Source: Gallionella sp.
GTDB lineage: Bacteria > Pseudomonadota > Gammaproteobacteria > Burkholderiales > Gallionellaceae
NCBI GenBank assembly: GCA_028687575.1
Contig: JAQTZW010000009.1
Span: 49,664 to 113,663, forward strand
Reading direction: 5' to 3'
Length of the DNA stretch: 64,000 bases
Under the pieces are notes generated by a model. That model worked only from the letters and a program-made list of their open reading frames with translations, did not search any database and had not been told where the DNA came from. Of the stretch, positions 43,905-52,879 are shown piece after piece; position 1 is the stretch's first letter, and each line of letters starts with the position of its first letter. A program made the translations under genes and the position numbers.

Positions 43905-44525
43905 ATGAGCATGACACAATCCCGCATCTACCTGGCCTCGCAGAGTCCACGCCGCCGCGAACTGCTCAAGCAGATCGGCATCAACTTCGAGTTGCTGCTG
44001 TTGCGTTCGGACACACAACGCAACGTAGACGTGGACGAAACGCCCCGTCCCGACGAGCCTGCAATAGCGTATGTGCAACGCCTCTGTCAGGAAAAGGCAC
44101 AAGCCGGCTTTGAATCGCTGGTCATGCGTCGCCTACCCGCCTTACCGGTACTGGCCGCCGACACCATCGTCACGCTGGACGGCAACATCCTCGGCAAGCC
44201 TTGCAATGCAGAACAGGCCGCCGTGATGCTGCGTACCTTGTCGGGCCGTGAGCATCAGGTAATGACTGCGGTTGCAATGGCGATGAAGGAACACATGGAG
44301 GTACGCCTGTCTGTCTCCACAGTGCGCTTTACAACGCTGGATGAGGAACGCATCAGGCATTACCTGCAAAGCGGCGAATATTCCGACAAGGCCGGCAGTT
44401 ACGGTATCCAGGGACTGGCGGGAGCCTTTATCGAGCAGCTTTCCGGCAGCTATTCCGGCGTGATGGGCCTGCCCCTGTTCGAGACCACCGAACTGCTGCG
44501 CCACTTCGACATCCCTGCCCCCTAG
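43905..44525 (+). CDS. Maf family nucleoside triphosphate pyrophosphatase
   Basis: Hydrolyses non-canonical or modified nucleoside triphosphates (dTTP/UTP and m7GTP-type substrates in studied members). 206 residues. IYLASQSPRRRELLKQIGINFELL at the N-terminus, VLAADTIVTLDGNILGKP near residue 85, SGREHQVMTAVAM and the C-terminal DKAGSYGIQGLAGAFIEQLSGSYSGVMGLPLFET are diagnostic. The SGSYSGVMGLPL ending fits the YhdE (dTTP/UTP) branch. Followed by rng at 26 bases, as in many proteobacteria. Confidence 0.95.
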   Translation: MSMTQSRIYLASQSPRRRELLKQIGINFELLLLRSDTQRNVDVDETPRPDEPAIAYVQRLCQEKAQAGFESLVMRRLPALPVLAADTIVTLDGNILGKPCNAEQAAVMLRTLSGREHQVMTAVAMAMKEHMEVRLSVSTVRFTTLDEERIRHYLQSGEYSDKAGSYGIQGLAGAFIEQLSGSYSGVMGLPLFETTELLRHFDIPAP

Positions 44526-44551
44526 CCCCAACCCCAACCGACACATCCATC

Positions 44552-46006
44552 ATGAGCGAAGAAATACTGATCAACGTCACGCCCCAGGAGACCCGCGTCG
44601 CCGTCATGCAGATGGGCGTGGTGCAGGACTTGTACATCGAGCGCAGCAGCCACCGAGGCATCGCCGGCAATGTCTATCTTGGCCGGGTCAAGCGCGTACT
44701 GCCCGGCATGCAGTCGGCATTCATAGACATCGGCCTTGAGCGCTCCGCCTTCCTGCATGTCGGTGACATCTGGGAGAACAGCCGTAACGAAGAGCCTGCC
44801 AAACCCATCGAAAAGATTCTCTCGGAAGGTCAGGACCTGCTGGTGCAAGTCATCAAGGAACCCATAGGCAGCAAAGGCGCGCGCCTGACGACGCAACTGA
44901 GTTTTGCCGGCAGGCTGCTGGTATTCCTGCCACAGGAAACCCATATCGGCGTATCGCAGCGCATCGAAGGCAGCGAACAACGCGAGGCGTTGCGCAGCGC
45001 ACTGCAGGAGGCATTGCCCGCCGAACATAAGGGCGGCTACATCATCCGCACCGTAGCCGAGGCCTGTGCTGACAGCGACTTTTCCAACGACATCGCCTAT
45101 CTGGACAAGCTCTGGCATAACTTGCAAATCGCGGCCAAAACAGCCAGCGCACCTGAAGTTCTCTACCAGGAACTCGACATCAGCCTGCGTGTCCTGCGCG
45201 ACTTCGTCGGCACCAGCACCACCAGAATATTGGTAGACTCGCGCACCTCCCTGAAGAAGTTGCAGGAATTCGCACAGAGCTATCATGCGGATGCCCTCAG
45301 CCTGCTCGAACACTATCCGGGCGTGCGTCCGCTGTTCGACATGCACAACATTGAAGAGGAAATCGAGCGCGCCCTGTCCAAGCGCGTGGACCTCAAGTCC
45401 GGCGGCTACCTGATCATAGACCAGACGGAAGCGCTCACTACCATAGACGTCAACACTGGCGGCTTTGTCGGTCTGCGCAATTTCGACGACACCATCTTCA
45501 AGACCAATCTGGAAGCGACACGCGTCATCGCCAGGCAACTGCGGCTGCGCAATCTTGGCGGCATCATCATCTGCGACTTTATAGACATGGATAACCCGGA
45601 ACACCGTGACAACGTACTGGAAGAGTTCAAGAAGGCGTTGGCACGCGACCACACTCGCATCAACGTGCACAACTTCTCGCCGCTCGGACTGGTCGAGATG
45701 ACGCGCAAGCGGACCCGCGAAAGTTTGGCTCATGTGCTTTGCGAACCTTGCCCGACCTGTCAGGGGCGCGGCGAAGTGAAAACACCGCAGACTGTGTGCT
45801 ACGAGATACTGCGCGAGATCGTCCGCGAAGCGCGCCAGTTCGAAGCGCGCGAATACCGCATCCTTGCCTCGCAACAGGTAATAGATTTATTTCTGGAAGA
45901 GGAGTCGCAGGCATTGGCGGGGCTTTCCGACTTCATCGGCCGCCCAATCTCGCTGTTAGTCGAATCGCAATACAATCAGGAACAATATGATGTCATCCTG
46001 ATGTAA
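44552..46006 (+). CDS. rng: Ribonuclease G
   Basis: Endoribonuclease that matures the 5' end of 16S rRNA and turns over some mRNAs. 484 residues. N-terminal S1-like domain (GNVYLGRVKRVLPGMQSAFIDIGLERSAFLH), the RNase E/G catalytic core with the metal-binding DVNTGGFVG and IIICDFIDMDNPEHR (catalytic aspartates near 300 and 345), and the Zn-link cysteines in CEPCPTCQGRGEVKTPQTVCYE. The long RNase E C-terminal scaffold is absent, so it is RNase G. Translation follows the maf gene closely. Confidence 0.95.
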   Translation: MSEEILINVTPQETRVAVMQMGVVQDLYIERSSHRGIAGNVYLGRVKRVLPGMQSAFIDIGLERSAFLHVGDIWENSRNEEPAKPIEKILSEGQDLLVQVIKEPIGSKGARLTTQLSFAGRLLVFLPQETHIGVSQRIEGSEQREALRSALQEALPAEHKGGYIIRTVAEACADSDFSNDIAYLDKLWHNLQIAAKTASAPEVLYQELDISLRVLRDFVGTSTTRILVDSRTSLKKLQEFAQSYHADALSLLEHYPGVRPLFDMHNIEEEIERALSKRVDLKSGGYLIIDQTEALTTIDVNTGGFVGLRNFDDTIFKTNLEATRVIARQLRLRNLGGIIICDFIDMDNPEHRDNVLEEFKKALARDHTRINVHNFSPLGLVEMTRKRTRESLAHVLCEPCPTCQGRGEVKTPQTVCYEILREIVREARQFEAREYRILASQQVIDLFLEEESQALAGLSDFIGRPISLLVESQYNQEQYDVILM

Positions 46007-46101
46007 ACTTCGCGCGTTAGACCCGCTGGTCTAGCATTATTAGGCTCGAACGATTCTCCATGAATCGTCACTCAACATAAAAATACAACCAGGGAGTTAT
46101 T

Positions 46102-46935
46102 ATGATTAAAACCAGAATTATGGTCGCCATTGCGGCAACCTTCCTTTCGTGCAGCGCGTTTGCTACCGACCATGGCCACCACACAGCCGCGCATGAAGAA
46201 AATGCCCCAACGCCAGCTGCTGAAGCTGCCGGCCCAGCATGTACCGGATATGGCCCGCAAACGCCTCGCGACATTGACAGCAAGCACGGCACCAACAAGG
46301 TAGCATTCACGGCAGCACCTGCCGCCGCCGACCTGCACCTGTGCAACATCCACTTCCACGAAAACGCCGAACACAAGTCCAAGGAATTCTCGATCTTTGC
46401 AGGTGAAGGTCACGAAGGCAATGGCAGCGGCTATCAGTGCAACATCAGCAAAACGCTGAGCAAGGCCGAACTGGCATGGCAAGGCGACGGCGTCTGCAAG
46501 AGCGAGCACGGCGACCTGAAGCCCGGCGACACCATCGAAGTGCATTATGTCCACACATCCTGTGACGTACCTGGCGGCAAGGGTCTGGGTTCCTGCGTAT
46601 CACCTTCCTGCGCCAATCCTGAACTGCGCGTAGAAACTCAGGTGTTCACGCTGGTTGCCGAAGGCGGGCTCGATTTCAACCAGATCCAGTCTGCGGCAGC
46701 ACTGCCGACCAACACCGGCAAACCGGTTGAATTCATCGGTTCGACTACAGGTCCGAAGTATAGCGATCAGAAGTGTTCCGAATACCAGGTCACCTGGAGC
46801 GTTCGCCCAAGCTGCGCCAAGCTGAACATCAATTCGGTCGGCCAATGGTGTAAAGGCAACAAGTACGAAGAAGATCACGCTCACGGTGTACGCAAACTGG
46901 TAACCGACCCGTCCCTGTTGTCGGAAATCAAGTAA
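46102..46935 (+). CDS. Delta-class carbonic anhydrase, exported
   Basis: Zinc (or cadmium/cobalt) enzyme interconverting CO2 and bicarbonate, here in the periplasm. 277 residues with a clear signal peptide (MIKTRIMVAIAATFLSCSAFA), then a His/Glu-rich segment. Matches the delta carbonic anhydrase family first found in diatoms and present in some bacteria: ACTGYGPQTPRDI, LCNIHFHENAEHKSKEFSIFAG with the metal-binding histidines near residue 80, DTIEVHYVHTSCDV with a further histidine, ANPELRVETQVFTLV, and QVTWSVRPSC. Eight or more cysteines suggest disulfides. Preceded by AACCAGGGAG ribosome site and followed by a strong terminator, so monocistronic. Probably supplies inorganic carbon for autotrophy or balances periplasmic pH. 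Confidence 0.85.
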   Translation: MIKTRIMVAIAATFLSCSAFATDHGHHTAAHEENAPTPAAEAAGPACTGYGPQTPRDIDSKHGTNKVAFTAAPAAADLHLCNIHFHENAEHKSKEFSIFAGEGHEGNGSGYQCNISKTLSKAELAWQGDGVCKSEHGDLKPGDTIEVHYVHTSCDVPGGKGLGSCVSPSCANPELRVETQVFTLVAEGGLDFNQIQSAAALPTNTGKPVEFIGSTTGPKYSDQKCSEYQVTWSVRPSCAKLNINSVGQWCKGNKYEEDHAHGVRKLVTDPSLLSEIK

Positions 46936-46974
46936 CAGACTATCAGCGGTGTGGCAACACACTGCTAAACGACT

Positions 46975-47013
46975 CAGCCACCCCTGCTTCGGCAATGGGT
47001 GGCTGTTTGTTTT
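46975..47013 (+). terminator. Intrinsic terminator after the carbonic anhydrase gene
   Basis: Nine-bp stem CAGCCACCC (46975-46983) with its complement at 46997-47005, capped by an inner TGC-TTCG-GCA tetraloop hairpin and followed by TTTGTTTT. A second hairpin (AGCGGTGTG region, about 46944-46965) precedes it. Confidence 0.88.
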
Positions 47014-47062
47014 GGGAGAACGGCGGAATAGCCCCCTGAGTCGCCAGCCCCTTTATTATGTT

Positions 47063-47347
47063 CTAACCGAGCAGACTCTCCGGCACGACGTTACTGCCAC
47101 TGACCGCCACCACTTTGTGGCGCGACTGATCGCCCTGACGCAAAGTTACCTGCCGCACTGGCACGTCGAATAATTCTGCGATGAATTTAAGCAAGGCCTT
47201 GTTGGCGCGCCCTTCGATTGGCGGCGCAGCCAGGCGTATCTTCAGCGCATCGCCATGCAACCCCGATACTACGCTGTGCTTCGCACCCGGCTGAACATGC
47301 AGCGTCAGTGTTACTACCCCGCCGTCACAGCGATACCAGTCAGCCAT
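47063..47347 (-). CDS. DUF167 (YggU) family protein
   Basis: Small conserved protein (94 residues) of unknown function. The family pattern LTLHVQPGAKHSVVSGLHGDALKIRLAAPPIEGRANKALLKF is present in overlapping segments from residue 14, followed by VTLRQGDQSRHKVVAV. Its ATG overlaps the yggT stop by one base (TGATG), so translation is coupled. Last gene of yggS-proC-yggT-DUF167. Confidence 0.92.
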   Translation of the reverse strand: MADWYRCDGGVVTLTLHVQPGAKHSVVSGLHGDALKIRLAAPPIEGRANKALLKFIAELFDVPVRQVTLRQGDQSRHKVVAVSGSNVVPESLLG

Positions 47348-47913
47348 CAGATCAGTCGGGCTGCAAACTGCTCAAGTGTGCCGACCGGCAGGATAATGAC
47401 AAGCTGACAGAGGATGAGTAACAGCATGGAAGATAGATCAATGTTGCCTATCATCGGCACAATGCGGCGCAGCGGGCGCAGAAAGCGATGCGTGACAGCG
47501 GACAGCACGGGGGCGAGCGGGGAATGCGAATTGACCCACGACAAGATGGCCTGAACCGCCACTGCCCCCATCAGCAGGTAGACGCTGATCTTGAGCAGCT
47601 TGACCGTTGCCAACAGCGCGATACCCAATACAGGCGCACTATTAAATGCATAGCCTTGCACCCATCCGAGACCCGCCAGATAAACCATCTCGACCAGCAA
47701 AGCCAGCAACAGACTGGCGGTATCGAAACCCCAAACAGACGGGATATAGCGGCGCGCGCGCAACACGATGAAATTGGTGAATACCATGACGAATTCGCCG
47801 ACCGGGTTATACAAGGGCGCGCGCAGCCATTGCAGATGAAAACGCAACAGCAAAATCGCAGCAAAAGGCTGCAACCCGACATCCAACAAAAAGAGAATCG
47901 CCTCCTGCATCAT
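47347..47913 (-). CDS. yggT: YggT family membrane protein
   Basis: Inner-membrane protein (188 residues) with two YGGT repeats, each a pair of hydrophobic helices; repeat one covers about 1-80 (with RAPLYNPVGEFVMVFTN) and repeat two about 105-185 (with SPLAPVLSAVTHRFLRPLRRIVPMIGNIDLSSMLLL in parts). In other bacteria such proteins influence osmotic stress tolerance or division-site placement. Overlaps the proC stop by 4 bases and the following gene by 1 base. Confidence 0.92.
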   Translation of the reverse strand: MMQEAILFLLDVGLQPFAAILLLRFHLQWLRAPLYNPVGEFVMVFTNFIVLRARRYIPSVWGFDTASLLLALLVEMVYLAGLGWVQGYAFNSAPVLGIALLATVKLLKISVYLLMGAVAVQAILSWVNSHSPLAPVLSAVTHRFLRPLRRIVPMIGNIDLSSMLLLILCQLVIILPVGTLEQFAARLI

Positions 47914-48722
47914 CCCACCTGACCCAGTTCATCACCCAACTCACGTGAACGCGCCGCAGCGGCATGGGCCGCCTGCACGATGTGCCCCGCCACTTGGTGC
48001 TCAGCCATAATTTTCAACGCGCGCTCGGTCGTGCCGTTCTTGGAAGTCACCCGTTCACGCAGCAGGCTGACCTCTTCGCTGCTGGCGGCGGCCAGCAGCG
48101 AACCGCCGAGAAACGTCGAGACACTCAACCTGCGCGCCTCGTCCGCCGTGAATCCCATTTCCATCGCTGCCCGTTGCAGCGCCTCGATGAAATAGAACAC
48201 ATAGGCCGGGCCGCTGCCGGAGATGGCGGTCACCGCATCCAGCATCTTCTCGTCCTGCAGCCAGAGCGTGTCTCCCACTGCCGCCAGCACGGCCTGCGCC
48301 TGCTCACGCTGCGCCTGACTCACCACCGGCAACGCATACACCCCGGTCATACCACTACGGATCAGTGCCGGCGTATTGGGCATGGCACGTACCACCAGTT
48401 CGCTGCCCAGCCAGCGCGCCAGATCGCAAGCGCGGATGCCCGCCGCGATGGACACAATCAGCTGACCGGAAATCAGCGGCCCGAGCGCAGTCGCCACTTC
48501 GTGCAGCTGTTGCGGCTTGACAGCCAGCACGACGATGTCGCTACCCGTAACCCCCTCGGCCAGCCCCTCGACGGCACGCACCGCGAACTCGCGCTCCAGA
48601 CGCGCGCGACCTTCTGCCGCGATCTCCACCACGCTGATCTGGGCAGCCTCATATCCCTTGCCCAGCAGCCCACCGATCAATGCGGATGCCATGTTGCCGC
48701 CGCCGATAAAACAAATGTTCAT
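47910..48722 (-). CDS. proC: Pyrroline-5-carboxylate reductase, in frame with yggS
   Basis: Last step of proline synthesis: NAD(P)H reduction of pyrroline-5-carboxylate. 270 residues counted from the ATG at 48722 (MNICFIGGGNMASALIGGLLGKGY). Rossmann motif at the N-terminus, VVLAVKPQQLHEV near residue 75, VRAMPNTPALIRSGMTG near 115, and the C-terminal ISGSGPAYVFYFIEALQRAAMEMG plus TSKNGTTERALKIM. A ribosome site (GAGGAAAA) directly precedes this ATG, so the enzyme can be made separately. However, the upstream yggS frame has no stop codon and runs straight into proC, giving a potential 503-residue fusion. It overlaps yggT by 4 bases. Confidence 0.95.
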   Translation of the reverse strand: MNICFIGGGNMASALIGGLLGKGYEAAQISVVEIAAEGRARLEREFAVRAVEGLAEGVTGSDIVVLAVKPQQLHEVATALGPLISGQLIVSIAAGIRACDLARWLGSELVVRAMPNTPALIRSGMTGVYALPVVSQAQREQAQAVLAAVGDTLWLQDEKMLDAVTAISGSGPAYVFYFIEALQRAAMEMGFTADEARRLSVSTFLGGSLLAAASSEEVSLLRERVTSKNGTTERALKIMAEHQVAGHIVQAAHAAAARSRELGDELGQVG

Positions 48723-49421
48723 ATTTTTCCTCGTTGAATAAGCCCTGTTGCCGAATATCGCCGTGCCCACCCGCACGATGGTCGCGCCTTCCGCGATAGC
48801 CGCCTCGAAATCGTGCGACATGCCCATGGACAGCGTGTCCATGGGCATGCCCTGCGCGTTCAGCCGGTCGCGCAATGCCCGCACCGCCGAGAACGCCGCA
48901 TGCTGCGCCGAAATGTCGTCAGTCGGTGCGGGTATCACCATCAGGCCGCGCAGAACGACATTCGGCAAACGCGCAACTTCTCGCGCCAGCTCAACGACTT
49001 CATCAGGCGCAATCCCGCTCTTGCTGGCCTCGTTGCTGATATTGACCTGCAAACATAATTGCAGCGGCGGCAGACGCGTCGGGCGTTGCTGTGACAGGCG
49101 CTCCGCTATCTTGAGCCTGTCCACGCCATGCACCCAGGCAAAATTCTCGGCTATGGCGCGCGTCTTGTTGCTCTGTATTGGCCCGATGAAATGCCATTCG
49201 ATGGGCAAGTCGGCAAGCGCGGCCATTTTGCCCAGCGCCTCTTGCAGATAGCTCTCGGCAAAATGCGTCTGCCCGGACTGGAAAGCCTCGCGCATCGCCC
49301 CGACAGAAAAAGTCTTGCTGACCGCCAGCAAAATGACATCTTCAGCCTTTCGACCTGCCAATACTGCCGCTTGTGCGACTGCAGCGCGCACGGCTTGCAA
49401 GTTGGAAGCTATTGTTGCCAT
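48723..49421 (-). CDS. yggS: YggS/PLPBP pyridoxal phosphate homeostasis protein, stop codon missing
   Basis: PLP-binding barrel protein that controls pyridoxal phosphate and amino-acid homeostasis without known catalysis. 233 residues from the ATG at 49421 (MATIASNLQAVRAAVAQAA). PLP-lysine in VILLAVSKTFSV near residue 35, WHFIGPIQSNKTRAI near 80, VNISNEASKSGI, LRGLMVIPAP, and MSHDFEAAIAEGATIVRVGTAIFG near the end (MSxD motif). The family normally stops a few residues after GTAIFGxRxYS; here YSTRKN is followed directly by the proC methionine with no stop. Removing one A from the AAAAA run before the ATG would create a TGA overlapping the proC start, so an indel is a plausible cause. Divergent from pilT. 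Confidence 0.93.
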
Positions 49422-49493
49422 AATCTGCCCAACGTTTTTCCCATTTACCAATCCCGCAGCGACCCGCCGCCGCACCAAACCCGGAGCATTATA

Positions 49494-50537
49494 ATGGATA
49501 TCACCGAATTGCTTGCCTTCGGCGTCAAGAACAAGGCTTCTGACCTGCATCTTTCAGCCGGCTTACCACCGATGATTCGTGTGCATGGCGATATGCGCCG
49601 CATCAATCTGCCCGCGATGGAGCACAAGGAAGTCCACGCCATGATCTATGACATCATGAACGACGGACAGCGCAAGTTCTACGAAGAGAACAAGGAAGTG
49701 GACTTCTCGTTCGAGATCCCCAATTTGGCGCGTTTCCGCGTCAACGCCTTCCTCCAGCAGCGCGGCGCGGCGGCGGTTATGCGTACCATCCCGTCCAAGG
49801 TATACAGCCTGGAAGACCTGAAAGCACCGAAAATCTTCACCGACATCTCCAGTTATCCGCGCGGACTGGTGCTGGTCACGGGGCCTACCGGTTCCGGCAA
49901 ATCCACCACGCTGGCGGCGATGATCAATTACATCAATGAAAAAGAACTCGGTCACATCCTGACCGTAGAAGATCCAATCGAATTCGTACACGAAAGCAAG
50001 AAGTCTCTCATTAATCAACGTGAAGTAGGGCGTGACACGCTGGCCTTCAACAATGCCTTGCGCTCAGCCTTGCGCGAGGACCCGGACGTCATCCTGATCG
50101 GCGAGATGCGCGACCTTGAGACCATCCGGCTGGCGATGACCGCTGCCGAGACTGGCCACTTGGTATTTGGCACGCTGCACACCAGTTCCGCCGCCAAGAC
50201 CATAGACCGTATCATTGACGTATTCCCCGCCGACGAAAAGGAGATGGTGCGCGCCATGTTGTCCGAATCTCTGCGCGCCGTTATCTCTCAGGCACTCCTC
50301 AAGACCAAGGACGGCGCAGGCCGCATCGCTGCGCACGAGATCATGATTTGCACCCCGGCAATCCGTAACTTGATCCGCGAAGCCAAAGTCCCGCAGATGT
50401 ATTCCGCGATCCAGACCGGACAGGGAGTAGGCATGCAGACTCTGGACCAATGTCTGGTCAATCTGGTCAAGAGCAACGCCATCAGTTCGGCTGAAGCGCG
50501 CAGCAAAGCCATGAACAAGGATCTTTTCCACGCGTGA
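49494..50537 (+). CDS. pilT: Type IV pilus retraction ATPase PilT
   Basis: Hexameric ATPase that depolymerises type IV pili for twitching motility. 347 residues from the ATG at 49494 (MDITELLAFGVKNKASDLHLSAG), with CGGAGC as ribosome site; the frame is open upstream into yggS antisense sequence and is not used. Walker A GPTGSGKSTTLAAMINY near residue 130, Asp box TVEDPIEFVHESKKSLINQRE, Walker B DPDVILIGEMRDLETI, and the PilT-specific AIRNLIREAKVPQMYSAIQTG. No pilus structural genes are in the window. pilU follows 55 bases later. Confidence 0.96.
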   Translation: MDITELLAFGVKNKASDLHLSAGLPPMIRVHGDMRRINLPAMEHKEVHAMIYDIMNDGQRKFYEENKEVDFSFEIPNLARFRVNAFLQQRGAAAVMRTIPSKVYSLEDLKAPKIFTDISSYPRGLVLVTGPTGSGKSTTLAAMINYINEKELGHILTVEDPIEFVHESKKSLINQREVGRDTLAFNNALRSALREDPDVILIGEMRDLETIRLAMTAAETGHLVFGTLHTSSAAKTIDRIIDVFPADEKEMVRAMLSESLRAVISQALLKTKDGAGRIAAHEIMICTPAIRNLIREAKVPQMYSAIQTGQGVGMQTLDQCLVNLVKSNAISSAEARSKAMNKDLFHA

Positions 50538-50592
50538 TGCACCTGTGCGCCACTCACAACAACACACCGCAGCCTGAAATCGGAGTACTGAA

Positions 50593-51729
50593 ATGGAACG
50601 GGATCAAGCCACCGAGCTGATACACAATTTATTGCGCGGCATGATTAGCAAGAAGGCCTCCGACTTGTTCATCACTGCCGGATTTCCACCGGCCTTCAAG
50701 ATAGATGGCAAGATGACGCCGGTCTCCAACCAGCCACTGACGCACCAGCACACCCAGGAACTGGCGCGCAGCATCATGAATGATCGCCAGACTGCTGAAT
50801 TCGAAGCAACGCATGAGTGCAACTTCGCCATCAGCCCGCACAACATCGGACGCTTCCGCGTGAACGTCTTTATGCAGCAACAACATGTCGGCATGGTGAT
50901 GCGTACCATCACCACCAAAATTCCCTCGCTCGACGAACTCGGCATGCCGTCCACGCTCAAGGACATCGTGATGACCAAGCGCGGACTGGCAATTCTGGTC
51001 GGCGCGACCGGTTCGGGAAAATCCACTTCGCTGGCTGCGATGCTGGGCCACCGCAACCAGAACAGCTACGGCCACATCATCACCATCGAGGATCCGGTGG
51101 AATATGTGCATGAGCACAATAAGTGCATCATCACTCACCGCGAAGTGGGCGTGGATACCGACAACTGGGAAACCGCGCTGAAGAACACCTTGCGTCAGGC
51201 GCCCGATGTGATCCTGATCGGCGAAATCCGTGACCGCGCCACCATGGAGTACGCAATCGCCTTCGCCGAAACCGGCCACCTGTGTCTGGCCACATTGCAC
51301 GCCAACAGTGCCAATCAGGCGCTGGATCGCATCATTAACTTCTTCCCGGAAGAGCGCCGCGAACAACTGCTGATGGACCTGTCGCTAAATCTGAGAGCAC
51401 TGATTTCGCAGCGGCTAATCCCCAGAAAAGACGGCACGGGGCGGGCGGCGGCGATAGAGATATTGCTCAATTCGCCGCTGGTTTCCGACCTGATCTTCAA
51501 GGGCGACGTGCACGGTATCAAGACGGTCATGGCCGCTTCTCGCGAACTGGGTATGCAGACCTTCGATCAAGCCTTGTTCGACCTATTCGAAAATGGCCTG
51601 ATCAGCTACGAGGAGGCGTTGCGCAACGCCGATTCGGTCAACGACCTGCGATTGAGAATCAAATTGGAAAGCAAGCTGGCCGTCAACCGCGACATGCTGA
51701 GCGGTGCGCGCAACCTGCAGATGACCTGA
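50593..51729 (+). CDS. pilU: PilT/PilU-family ATPase, PilU
   Basis: Accessory retraction ATPase (378 residues) that assists PilT under load. Walker A VGATGSGKSTSLAAMLGHRN near residue 140, TIEDPVEYVHEHNKCIITHREVGVDTDNWETALKNT (in parts), Walker B DVILIGEIRDRATMEYAIAFAETGHLCLATLHANSANQALDRI region, and a longer C-terminal tail than PilT. The VGVDTDNWETAL segment separates PilU from PilT. Immediately downstream of pilT; convergent with rlmL. Confidence 0.95.
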   Translation: MERDQATELIHNLLRGMISKKASDLFITAGFPPAFKIDGKMTPVSNQPLTHQHTQELARSIMNDRQTAEFEATHECNFAISPHNIGRFRVNVFMQQQHVGMVMRTITTKIPSLDELGMPSTLKDIVMTKRGLAILVGATGSGKSTSLAAMLGHRNQNSYGHIITIEDPVEYVHEHNKCIITHREVGVDTDNWETALKNTLRQAPDVILIGEIRDRATMEYAIAFAETGHLCLATLHANSANQALDRIINFFPEERREQLLMDLSLNLRALISQRLIPRKDGTGRAAAIEILLNSPLVSDLIFKGDVHGIKTVMAASRELGMQTFDQALFDLFENGLISYEEALRNADSVNDLRLRIKLESKLAVNRDMLSGARNLQMT

Positions 51730-51732
51730 TAC

Positions 51733-52878
51733 TTACCTGGTCGGGCGATTGCTGCCCGACACCATCTTGTATTCCAGCAGGCGGCACTCGATCGCACCGT
51801 TGAAAAGCGGTGTACGCCGCGAAGGCGACAAGCGCATCAGTTTAAGGATGGCTTTGTCTGCAGTGAACAGATAAGCCTTCCAGCCACCAAATTTCTTCTT
51901 TAGCGCATCGCCCAGCTTGGGGTAAAGCTCCGCCAACTCGTCCAGCTCTCCCATACGCTCGCCGTAGGGCAGGTTTGCCACCAATACGCCTTCGTTCCCC
52001 GGCGGCACGGCTTCCAACACGTTCGCCTGCTTGAGCTGCACGCATTCCGCCAGCCCGGCATCTTCCAAATTCCGGCGAGCGGTTTTCAGCGCGTCGCCGT
52101 ACAAATCGCTGCCGTGGATGTCCAGCGGTTGCGGCGGTAGTTGCGCGGCGATCGCCTGCTCGCGCATCGCCTGCCAATTGGCCGCATCGAAATTCAGCAA
52201 CTTCTCAAAGGCGAAATGGCGCGCGATGCCAGGCTTGATGTTCAGCGCGGTCTGCGCCGCTTCGATCAGGAAAGTACCGCTACCACACATCGGATCAAGC
52301 AGTGTCATACCGGGTTGCCAGCCAGTCAGCTTCAGAATACCCGCCGCCAGATTTTCGCGGATAGGCGCGATATTGGTGTGCTGGCGCACGCCGCGCTTGA
52401 ACAGCGCATCGCCGGAAGTATCCAGGTACAGCATCAGCTTGTCGTCTTCGATGAACACATGGATGCGCACATCCGGGTTCAGCGTGTCCACGCTGGGGCG
52501 CTCGTTGCAATGCTCGCGGAAGCGGTCGCACACCGCGTCCTTGACCAGCAGCGTGATGAATTCCAAACTTTTCAACGGGCAGCGCAACGCAGTGGTGTTT
52601 ACCCGTATGGTACGCTCCACCGCAAACCAGCGTTGCCAGGGCAACTCAAACACTGCCTTGTAGATGTCCTGCTCGCTGCGGTATCGCGTAGCCTTCACAC
52701 GCCACAGGATGCGACTGGCGAGCCGGCTTTCCAGATTGGCGCGGTAACACAGCGCCCAATCTCCGGTAAAGCCCACGCCGCCGTCGGTCGTGGTCAGGTT
52801 AGTCGCACCGAACGAAGCCAGTTCGTCGGTGAATATTTTTTCCAGTCCACGCGGACAGGGAGCGAAGAAATCAGGCAT
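51733..52878 (-). CDS. rlmL: THUMP-domain 23S rRNA methyltransferase (RlmL type)
   Basis: SAM-dependent methyltransferase that makes N2-methylguanine 2445 of 23S rRNA in the E. coli homologue. 381 residues, which equals only the RlmL half of the fused enterobacterial RlmKL (about 700 residues). N-terminal THUMP domain (FAPCPRGLEKIFTDELASFG, GVGFTGDW), then the methyltransferase domain with LLDPMCGSGTFLIEAA near residue 195 and the catalytic NLPYGERMGE near 305. The first base of the start codon is 1 base from the hemJ stop, so it is translationally coupled to hemJ. Confidence 0.92.
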   Translation of the reverse strand: MPDFFAPCPRGLEKIFTDELASFGATNLTTTDGGVGFTGDWALCYRANLESRLASRILWRVKATRYRSEQDIYKAVFELPWQRWFAVERTIRVNTTALRCPLKSLEFITLLVKDAVCDRFREHCNERPSVDTLNPDVRIHVFIEDDKLMLYLDTSGDALFKRGVRQHTNIAPIRENLAAGILKLTGWQPGMTLLDPMCGSGTFLIEAAQTALNIKPGIARHFAFEKLLNFDAANWQAMREQAIAAQLPPQPLDIHGSDLYGDALKTARRNLEDAGLAECVQLKQANVLEAVPPGNEGVLVANLPYGERMGELDELAELYPKLGDALKKKFGGWKAYLFTADKAILKLMRLSPSRRTPLFNGAIECRLLEYKMVSGSNRPTR

Positions 52879-52879
52879 A

